Shown: in pieces, positions 6,010-11,714 of the stretch
Layout: the number at the start of each line of letters is the position of its first letter
How positions within the stretch are numbered: position 1 is the stretch's first letter
Assembly: GCA_009783365.1 (NCBI GenBank)
Contig: WRHG01000047.1
Span: forward strand, 1-11,714
Source of the DNA: Clostridia bacterium
GTDB taxonomy: Bacteria; Bacillota_A; Clostridia; Christensenellales; Aristaeellaceae
DNA length: 11,714 bases
Reading direction: 5' to 3'
Made by a program: the position numbers and the translations under genes
The notes under the pieces: generated by a model
Told to the model about the DNA's origin: nothing
The model's database searches: none
What the model saw: the letters and a program-made list of their open reading frames with translations, nothing else

Positions 6010-6831
6010 ATGCGCAAACGTTTCGGAGAGGCTTTGCTGATGGGCTGTACGTATTTAGGGGCGGCCCTGTGCGCCGGCGTCATGATCAGCCTTGTAGGGT
6101 ACGTGCTTATCAAAGGGATTCCGCATTTGAAGCCATCCCTGTTTTCACTTACCTACACCAGTGACAACGTATCCCTGCTGCCCGCCATGATTACCACCCT
6201 GTTGATGGCGCTGTGCTCGCTGCTTATCGCGCTTCCTCTGGGCATAGGTGCGGCGATCTACCTGGTGGAATATGCCCGACGCGGCAACAAGGCGGTTGTC
6301 TGGATCCGCATGACCACCGAAACGCTGGCGGGCATCCCTTCCATCATCTACGGGCTGTTTGGAATGCTCTTTTTTGTAACAGCCCTGGGGTGGGGTTTTT
6401 CACTGATTGCCGGAGCGTGCACGCTGGCCGTTATGATCCTTCCTTTGATCCTGCGCAGCACGGAGGAAGCGCTGAAAGCCGTGCCGGACTTGTATCGCGA
6501 AGGCGCCTTCGGACTGGGAGCGGGAAGGCTGCGAACGGTGATGAAGGTGGTGCTGCCGGCAGCCATGCCTGGTATCCTGGCGGGGGTGATCCTGTCCATC
6601 GGCCGCATCGTTGGCGAAACCGCCGCGTTGATCTACACAGCCGGTACAATGGCGCAGATACCCACAAACCTGACGGCGTCCGCCCGAACCCTATCCGTGC
6701 ATATGTACGCTCTCTCCAGCGAAGGGTTTCATACCAACGAGGCTTCCGCCACAGCCGCCGTCCTGCTCATACTGGTGCTTGGCATCAATACCCTGTCCGC
6801 GTATATCGCCAGGAAGCTCAGCCGGAGGTAA
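6010..6831 (+). CDS. pstA: Phosphate ABC transporter permease PstA
   Basis: The second channel subunit, 273 residues, pairing with PstC. Seen: an N-terminal helix at about residues 14-35, a pair of helices at about 58-88, [14 protein letters not shown] (107-120), the coupling motif [20 protein letters not shown] (164-183), [10 protein letters not shown] (198-207) and a final helix at about 247-266. The periplasmic loop at about 211-245 ([20 protein letters not shown]) is typical of PstA. An AGGAGG ribosome binding site (5995-6000) lies inside the end of pstC, 9 bases before the ATG. The end of the gene carries the ribosome binding site of pstB. Confidence 0.96.
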   Translation: MRKRFGEALLMGCTYLGAALCAGVMISLVGYVLIKGIPHLKPSLFSLTYTSDNVSLLPAMITTLLMALCSLLIALPLGIGAAIYLVEYARRGNKAVVWIRMTTETLAGIPSIIYGLFGMLFFVTALGWGFSLIAGACTLAVMILPLILRSTEEALKAVPDLYREGAFGLGAGRLRTVMKVVLPAAMPGILAGVILSIGRIVGETAALIYTAGTMAQIPTNLTASARTLSVHMYALSSEGFHTNEASATAAVLLILVLGINTLSAYIARKLSRR

Positions 6832-6833
6832 GA

Positions 6834-7583
6834 ATGTATACGTTTGAAATTCAGGATCTCAACCTGTACTATGATGGGGTTCAAGCGCTCAATAACATCA
6901 ACATGAACATATCGCCGCAGGAAATCACCGCCCTGATCGGGCCGTCCGGATGCGGTAAAAGCACGCTGCTAAAGACGCTGAACCGCATGAACGACCTTGT
7001 GGAAGGCTGCCGTATCAACGGGCGCGTGCTGCTGTGCGGGCAGGATATTTATCAGGGCATGGATGTAAGTATCCTGCGCAAGCGGGTGGGCATGGTGTTT
7101 CAAAAACCCAATCCGTTCCCGATGAACGTGTATGACAACATCGCTTTTGGTCCGCGCACCCACGGCGTCACACGGCGGGGTCCCTTGGATCAAATTGTGG
7201 AGAATTCCCTTCGGGACGCGGCTATTTGGGATGAGGTGAAGGATCGGCTGCGAAAGCCCGCGCTGGGGCTTTCGGGGGGGCAGCAACAGCGGCTGTGCAT
7301 CGCGCGGGCGCTGGCGGTGGAGCCTGAGGTGTTGCTTTTGGATGAACCAACCAGCGCGCTGGATCCGATTTCCACCGGAAAAATTGAGGAACTCCTGCTG
7401 CAGCTCAAAGAAAAATATAGTATACTGATCGTGACCCATAATATGCAGCAGGCAGCCCGCATCAGCGATTGCACCGCATTTTTCCTGCTTGGGGAAATGG
7501 TGGAATGCGCGGACACGGATACCCTGTTCTCCATTCCCAAGGATCAACGAACCGAAGACTATATTACGGGGAGGTTTGGATAA
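6834..7583 (+). CDS. pstB: Phosphate ABC transporter ATPase PstB
   Basis: This 249-residue ATPase drives phosphate import. All ABC motifs are intact: Walker [10 protein letters not shown] (36-44), Q-loop [18 protein letters not shown] (89-106; the FQKPNPFP form is diagnostic of PstB), signature LSGGQQQR (146-153), Walker B VLLLDEP then TSALD (166-177) and the H-loop THNM (201-204). Length matches the family. The ATG at 6834 follows the pstA stop by 2 bases and has GGAGG (6824-6828) 5 bases upstream. The same frame is open for 207 codons further upstream, inside pstA, but that translation has no transporter features and is a shadow. The stop overlaps the phoU start (TAATG). Confidence 0.97.
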   Translation: MYTFEIQDLNLYYDGVQALNNINMNISPQEITALIGPSGCGKSTLLKTLNRMNDLVEGCRINGRVLLCGQDIYQGMDVSILRKRVGMVFQKPNPFPMNVYDNIAFGPRTHGVTRRGPLDQIVENSLRDAAIWDEVKDRLRKPALGLSGGQQQRLCIARALAVEPEVLLLDEPTSALDPISTGKIEELLLQLKEKYSILIVTHNMQQAARISDCTAFFLLGEMVECADTDTLFSIPKDQRTEDYITGRFG

Positions 7584-8224
7584 TGCGAAGCCTCTTTGAA
7601 ACCCAGTTGGAGGCGCTCAACGTCAGCCTGCTGGAAATGGCGGCGCTGGTTCAGAATGCCATAACACGCGCCACCGACGCGCTGATCCGGCAGGACGCGG
7701 AGGCCGCCCGCGCCGTTATGGACAGCGGCGTGGAGGACAAGGAAAAAGAAATAGAGGGGCTCTGCCTGAAGCTGCTGCTTCACCAGCAGCCGGTGGCGAA
7801 GGATCTGCGCCTGATATCCTCGGCGCTCAAGATGATTACGGATATGGAGCGTATCGGCGATCAAGCTGCGGACATATCGGAGCTGACCGTATACCTGGCT
7901 GATAAGACCTATATTAAGCGCCTGGAGCATATCCCGCTGATGGCCGAAGCCACGGTAAAGATGGTCATCGAGAGCATCGACGCCTATGTGCGTAAGGATT
8001 TGACCATGGCTCACGCTGTGATCGACTATGACGACGTGGTGGACGGGCTTTTTCTGAAGGTAAAAAGTGAATTGATCGACTTGATCCGCCTGGATGAAAA
8101 CGCGGGGGAGCAAGCCATGGACCTGCTGATGATCGCAAAGCATTATGAGCGAATTGGCGATCACGCTGTGAATATCGCCGGATGGGTGGTTTTTTCCATC
8201 ACTGGCAAGCATGCGAAAGAATGA
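7583..8224 (+). CDS. phoU: Phosphate transport regulator PhoU
   Basis: PhoU is a cytoplasmic metal-binding helical protein that reports the state of the Pst transporter to the PhoR kinase and limits phosphate uptake. The 213 residues make two three-helix repeats, each carrying the conserved metal-cluster motif: ERIGDQAADI (89-98) and ERIGDHAVNI (189-198), exactly 100 residues apart. The length is typical. The ATG at 7583 overlaps the pstB stop by one base and has GGGGAGG (7568-7574) 8 bases upstream; an open extension upstream to 7469 lies wholly inside pstB and is rejected. Its place between pstB and the two-component genes matches its bridging role. Confidence 0.96.
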   Translation: MRSLFETQLEALNVSLLEMAALVQNAITRATDALIRQDAEAARAVMDSGVEDKEKEIEGLCLKLLLHQQPVAKDLRLISSALKMITDMERIGDQAADISELTVYLADKTYIKRLEHIPLMAEATVKMVIESIDAYVRKDLTMAHAVIDYDDVVDGLFLKVKSELIDLIRLDENAGEQAMDLLMIAKHYERIGDHAVNIAGWVVFSITGKHAKE

Positions 8225-8233
8225 GGGATGCTC

Positions 8234-8911
8234 ATGTCAACAGTGATGCTGGTAGAGGATGACGAAAGCATACGGGAGTTGATCACCTACGCTCTCGGCG
8301 CGGCAGGGTTCACTGTACGCGGCTTTTCGGACGGCGCGGCCTTTCGCGCGGCGATCGGCAAGGAGCTGCCGGAACTGGTGCTCCTGGATATCATGCTGCC
8401 CGGCGAGGACGGTTTGTCCCTCCTTCAAGCCCTGCGTCAAAACGCGCGCACCCGCCCTCTGCCCGTTATCATGCTCACCGCCCGGGGCGCGGAACTGGAC
8501 CGGGTGAAGGGGCTGGACGCCGGCGCGGATGATTACATCGCAAAGCCTTTTTCCGTGCTGGAAATGACAGCCCGGGTCCGGGCGCTGCTTCGGCGCAGCC
8601 AGGCGTCCCAAGGGAAAGTCCTTTCCATCGGGAATGTTCAGCTGGACACGGAAAGGCGGGTTGCCACCGTGGGTGGCGAGCCGGCATCGTTAACCTTCAA
8701 GGAGTTTGAACTCCTGCGATACCTGATGGAAAATGCGGAGCTCGCTTTAAGCCGCGACCGTATCCTGGAAAAGGTGTGGGGTTATGATTATGCGGGCGGA
8801 ACCCGGACGGTGGATATGCACATGGCGGCGCTGCGTCAGAAGCTAGGCGCGGCAGGAATTGTGCTGCAGACTGTACGCGGCGTGGGATATAAAATAGGAG
8901 AAGCGCCATGA
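8234..8911 (+). CDS. phoB: PhoB/PhoP-type response regulator (OmpR family)
   Basis: A DNA-binding response regulator of 225 residues. The receiver domain (about 1-118) has the acidic pair ED9-D10, the phosphorylation site D52 in LLDIMLP, T82 in MLTAR and K104 in AKPF. The C-terminal winged-helix domain (about 128-222) shows FKEFELLRYLMEN, the recognition region TRTVDMHMAALRQKL and the closing TVRGVGYKI. Phosphorylated by the kinase that follows, it would bind 11-bp repeats such as those before pstS. The start at 8234 is preferred because GAGGGA lies 5 bases before it; ATG 8228 overlaps that site. Firmicute homologues are named PhoP or PhoB. The stop overlaps the kinase start by four bases (ATGA). 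Confidence 0.93.
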   Translation: MSTVMLVEDDESIRELITYALGAAGFTVRGFSDGAAFRAAIGKELPELVLLDIMLPGEDGLSLLQALRQNARTRPLPVIMLTARGAELDRVKGLDAGADDYIAKPFSVLEMTARVRALLRRSQASQGKVLSIGNVQLDTERRVATVGGEPASLTFKEFELLRYLMENAELALSRDRILEKVWGYDYAGGTRTVDMHMAALRQKLGAAGIVLQTVRGVGYKIGEAP

Positions 8912-10548
8912 AAAAGCGGATTTTTCGGTACATGCTGCTGTTGACGCTCCTGTGCCTGTTCCTGCTGGGAGCGCTGGTGTCCATGCTCTTCTATAGCGCC
9001 GCGGAGCAGTGGGCCAAACGGGACGTGCGGGATAAGGCCATACTGCTGCAAAACCTTTCGCCGGACGTATTTACCGAGGGCGGGTACGCGGGCGGGGACC
9101 GGCTGACCCTCATCGCTCCCGACGGCCTGGTGCGCTATGACAGCGCAGCCTCGGACCCGCCTGACAATCATTTGGACAGGCCGGAGGTCCAAGCGGCTTT
9201 CCGCACCGGTTTTGGAGAGGCGACGCGGTTTTCCCAAACGATGGGGGCGTCCGCGTACTACTACGCGGTCAGGCTTCCGGGGGGGGATGTGCTGCGCGTA
9301 TCCCGCCCCATCGCCAGCACCCAGGGCGTGTTATGGCACGCGCTGCCCGTCATGGCGGTGACCTTGCTGGCGGTGTACAGCCTCGGTAATGTGCTGGCCG
9401 CGCGCCTGACCCGGGCCATTATTAACCCCATTCAAGCCATGCCTCCGGTTCTGGAGGAGGATACGCCCGTGTACGACGAGCTTTCGCCGTTGGTACACAC
9501 CATTGTCCAGCAGCGGAAGCGCATTGAAAGCGGGGAGCAGGACTTGCGGGAACGGGCAAAAATGCTGGAAGACATTACCGAAAACATGCGGGAAGGGATT
9601 GTGCTGCTTGACCGGCAGGGCATCGTCGTGCAAGCCAACGCCAGCGCTTTGGCGCTGCTGGGCGCAACCGCAGAGTCGGTGGGAAAGCATCTTCTGGTGC
9701 TGACCCGGGATTTGGCCATCGTGGATCACGCGAAAAGTGCTCTGGCCGGAGAACGGAGCGACTGCGTTCTGGCTATTGGAGACAGGCATATACAGGTTTA
9801 TTGCAGCCCGTCCCTGAACAGCGGAGCCATGCTGCTCTTTATGGACATTACCGAAAAGGTACAGGCGGAACAAACCCGGATGGCGTTCTCCGCCAATGTC
9901 TCTCATGAACTGAAAACACCGCTGACGAGCATTTGCGGATATGCCGAAATCCTGTCCAGCGGAGCGGCGGCGCCCGAGGAGGCGCAGCATTTCGCGGATA
10001 TCCTGCATAAAGAAGCAAAACGCCTGGTTACGCTTGTGGAGGACATCATGCAATTGTCCAAGCTGGATGAAAGCACCCCATCGACGCTGGACCGAGATGA
10101 TGTGAACGTATTCGCGCTGGCGGAAGAGGCGGTGGCCGCCGCCCGGGCCAAGGCGGACGCAAAACAAGTACGGCTCGCGCTGCATGGAGAGAGCTGCTTT
10201 TTGCGCGCTAACCGGGCAATGATCCACGAACTCCTGTATAACTTGGTCGACAATGCCGTAAAGTATAATAAACCGCACGGAACGGTCACGGTGGAAATCA
10301 TCCGTCAGGCTGGGCAGGCGCTGATCACCGTGCGGGATACGGGCATCGGCATCCCAAAGGCCCTTCAGGAGCGTGTGTTTGAACGCTTTTTCCGTGCGGA
10401 CCCCTCCAGGTCGAAGGAAACAGAGGGAACCGGCCTGGGGCTGGCCATTGTAAAGCACATCGCGCTGGCGCACGGCGGGGAAGTGGCGCTGGAAAGCCGG
10501 GAGGGAGAAGGAACCACGTTGCGGGTGACCCTGCCGGGCTGCGTGTAA
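8908..10548 (+). CDS. phoR: PhoR-type sensor histidine kinase
   Basis: This membrane kinase of 546 residues should control the preceding regulator. Domains in order: helix 1 (about 6-29); an extracellular sensor region (about 30-140) with LTLIAPDGLVRYDS and NHLDRPEVQAAF, typical of Gram-positive PhoR/WalK-like kinases; helix 2 (about 141-162); a short HAMP-like linker with INPIQAM (172-178); a PAS domain (about 222-315) with EGIVLLDRQG; the HisKA domain with FSANVSHELKTPLTSI and phospho-acceptor H333; and the ATPase domain with N-box NLVDNAVKYN (from 445), DTGIGIP (from 477) and GTGLGLAIVKHI (about 507-518). Translation is coupled to phoB through the ATGA overlap, with AGGAG (8896-8900) upstream. 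The extracellular region does not have to bind phosphate; in related systems the signal comes through Pst and PhoU. Confidence 0.94.
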   Translation: MKKRIFRYMLLLTLLCLFLLGALVSMLFYSAAEQWAKRDVRDKAILLQNLSPDVFTEGGYAGGDRLTLIAPDGLVRYDSAASDPPDNHLDRPEVQAAFRTGFGEATRFSQTMGASAYYYAVRLPGGDVLRVSRPIASTQGVLWHALPVMAVTLLAVYSLGNVLAARLTRAIINPIQAMPPVLEEDTPVYDELSPLVHTIVQQRKRIESGEQDLRERAKMLEDITENMREGIVLLDRQGIVVQANASALALLGATAESVGKHLLVLTRDLAIVDHAKSALAGERSDCVLAIGDRHIQVYCSPSLNSGAMLLFMDITEKVQAEQTRMAFSANVSHELKTPLTSICGYAEILSSGAAAPEEAQHFADILHKEAKRLVTLVEDIMQLSKLDESTPSTLDRDDVNVFALAEEAVAAARAKADAKQVRLALHGESCFLRANRAMIHELLYNLVDNAVKYNKPHGTVTVEIIRQAGQALITVRDTGIGIPKALQERVFERFFRADPSRSKETEGTGLGLAIVKHIALAHGGEVALESREGEGTTLRVTLPGCV

Positions 10549-10569
10549 GCCGAATGACAGAGGCGGGGA

Positions 10570-11397
10570 TTACTGCCAGTGTTCCTCCAGCCATTTCACC
10601 ACCCCGTCACCGTCGTTCGCGCCGCAGATGGCGTCGGCGGCGGATTTTACCTCCGCTTTCGCGTTTTCCACCGCGACCCGGACATCGCAGCCGGCGAACA
10701 ACGGCAAATCGTTCAGGTTGTCGCCGAATCCAACGATACGCCTGTACCCGTATGTTTCTTTGAAATAGGTTGCGGCGCTCCCCTTGGACGCTTTGGCGCT
10801 GAACACTTCCAAAAACCATAAATCCGTGCTGTAATTGTCCTTGTACAGCGTCATGTTCAAGTCGGGCAGCGCCAAAAGCGCGTCATGTACCGGTTGAAGC
10901 TGCTCCCTCGTGTCAATCATGGTGAAGTAGATGATATGCTCCGGAGGCGCGTCGCTGAAGCTGTTTCGATGCCGGAAGGATTTATGATAATGGGCAATCC
11001 GCGCCTCCACAGAGCCATGCAGCGGTCTTGGCCCGCGGGATTCATGATATGTCCGCATTTCCCCGCCGGTAAGTTCATACATAAACCCCGTCGTTTCAAA
11101 GGCCCGCAGCGTGCGTATCACCGCCGGAATCGCATCCGGCGGAAACGTATGCGTTTGCGCATAGCATTGCCGCTCTCCGTCATAAATCAGCACGCCGTTC
11201 ATAAGGGCTACGGGAAGACCCAACGTAAGGCCTGCCAGTATTTTGCCGGATGAGCTGAGGGTCCGCGCTGTGGCGACGGTGAAATGCAGCCCGTTCGCAA
11301 TCATGCCGTTCAAAGCGTTTTTTGTGTACTCGGATAGCTCGGCGGCCTGGTTTAGCAACGTCCCGTCAAGATCGGATATGTAAAGGGTTTCGCTCAT
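10570..11397 (-). CDS. Cof-type HAD-superfamily phosphatase
   Basis: This predicted cytoplasmic phosphatase of 275 residues belongs to the Cof/YidA-like HAD group (C2-cap type), which dephosphorylates sugar phosphates, flavin precursors or similar small molecules. Catalytic motifs are complete: motif I SDLDGTLL with D9 and D11, motif II VATART with T43, motif III K205 in ASKGSA, and motif IV GFGDNLNDLPLF with D226 and D230. The region between about 80 and 195 is the cap. The start at 11397 is the ATG just before the conserved YISDLDGT strand; longer open frames reach into icd and are rejected. The ribosome binding site is weak (GCGGGA), so translation may depend on coupling to icd, which ends 7 bases upstream. 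It is convergent with phoR, 21 bases apart, and no clear terminator hairpin was seen between them. The substrate cannot be assigned. Confidence 0.93.
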   Translation of the reverse strand: MSETLYISDLDGTLLNQAAELSEYTKNALNGMIANGLHFTVATARTLSSSGKILAGLTLGLPVALMNGVLIYDGERQCYAQTHTFPPDAIPAVIRTLRAFETTGFMYELTGGEMRTYHESRGPRPLHGSVEARIAHYHKSFRHRNSFSDAPPEHIIYFTMIDTREQLQPVHDALLALPDLNMTLYKDNYSTDLWFLEVFSAKASKGSAATYFKETYGYRRIVGFGDNLNDLPLFAGCDVRVAVENAKAEVKSAADAICGANDGDGVVKWLEEHWQ

Positions 11398-11404
11398 ATT
11401 CCCG

Positions 11405-11714
11405 CTACAGGCTCGCCTGCAGCGCGTCCGCCACGGCATCCAGAAATTGAACGCTGCTGATCCCTTGCGCATTGCCCTCAAACAGGGGCACAAGGTCCGT
11501 GGTCATCCGGCCGCCGCGGATGGTTTGCAGGGTGGCCTGCTCCAGCTTTTTACCGAATGCCTGCAAATCAGGAAGGCCGTCCAGTTCGGCCCGCTTTGCA
11601 AGCGCGCCGGTCCAGGCGAAAATGGTCGCCACCGGGTTGGTGCTGGTTTCCTCCCCTTTCAGGTGCCGGTAGTAGTGCCTGGTTACGGTGCCGTGCGCCG
11701 CTTCATACTCAAAC
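11405..11714 (-). CDS. icd: Isocitrate dehydrogenase (NADP-type), C-terminal part only
   Basis: The last 102 residues of a protein that continues beyond the right edge. It begins [15 protein letters not shown] and continues [20 protein letters not shown], a conserved stretch of the homodimeric NADP-dependent isocitrate dehydrogenases of the eukaryote-like type, where the AAHGTVTRH segment contributes to NADP binding. The end MTTDLVPLF...[11 protein letters not shown] matches the family's C-terminus. The enzyme oxidatively decarboxylates isocitrate to 2-oxoglutarate, supplying carbon for glutamate synthesis. The start and catalytic N-terminal domain lie outside the window. It appears to be the upstream gene of a two-gene unit with the HAD phosphatase. 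Confidence 0.92.
   Translation of the reverse strand, partial: FEYEAAHGTVTRHYYRHLKGEETSTNPVATIFAWTGALAKRAELDGLPDLQAFGKKLEQATLQTIRGGRMTTDLVPLFEGNAQGISSVQFLDAVADALQASL

Noticed and set aside
6213..6833. Long in-frame extension upstream of pstB, suggesting a fusion protein
   Set aside because: It lies fully inside pstA in another frame, has no recognisable domain, and pstB has its own ATG with a good ribosome binding site at 6834.
9331..10473. 380-codon minus-strand open frame opposite phoR
   Set aside because: Antisense shadow of the kinase gene with no recognisable domain or ribosome binding site.
10546..10572. Terminator between the convergent phoR and HAD genes
   Set aside because: Only 21 bases separate the stops and no stem with a T-run was found on either strand.
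11398..11493. Longer start for the HAD phosphatase
   Set aside because: The extra 32 residues come from the icd coding region in another frame and precede the conserved first strand of HAD proteins without similarity.

Overview
The window looks like a chromosomal segment from a Gram-positive anaerobe of the class Clostridia, possibly near the Oscillospiraceae or Christensenellales. This is an inference. It rests on strong GGAGG-type ribosome binding sites, a tRNA gene with an encoded CCA end, textbook sigma-A promoters, and a pstSCAB-phoU operon followed by a PhoB/PhoR-type two-component system. The base composition of the right two thirds is moderately GC-rich.

Left part (1-4127), patchwork character. 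A YtrB-like ABC transporter ATPase runs leftward off the window edge. Behind its start lies the 3' remnant of an IS3-family insertion sequence (about 973-1239). Next is a secreted protein with repeated beta-propeller-like motifs (1305-2645). A leftward tRNA-Val(CAC) follows with a perfect promoter and terminator (2723-2868), then a divergently transcribed MFS transporter (2958-4127).

Central part (4132-10548), phosphate uptake and sensing. A promoter carrying 11-bp-spaced Pho-box-like repeats leads into seven tightly packed genes: pstS, pstC, pstA, pstB, phoU, a phoB/phoP-type response regulator and a phoR-type histidine kinase. Several junctions overlap by 1 to 4 bases. PstS binds phosphate outside the membrane, PstC and PstA form the channel, PstB provides ATPase power, PhoU links transport state to the kinase, and PhoR/PhoB would regulate the promoter. 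A perfect 13-bp-arm hairpin separates pstS from pstC and probably keeps pstS mRNA in excess.

The most striking observation is that this PstS appears circularly permuted. The motifs normally in the second half of the protein (VSREDGSGTRGAF, YVSMGSL, RPFNIVTKG, FI.YILS) come directly after the signal peptide. The motifs normally at the N-terminus (GSSSVAPIMEKL, DIGMVSRELK, AIDGIAVIV, FTGELETWKEL) come last.

Right part (10570-11714), leftward and convergent with phoR: a Cof-type HAD phosphatase and, 7 bases upstream of it, the 3' end of an NADP-type isocitrate dehydrogenase gene that continues beyond the window.
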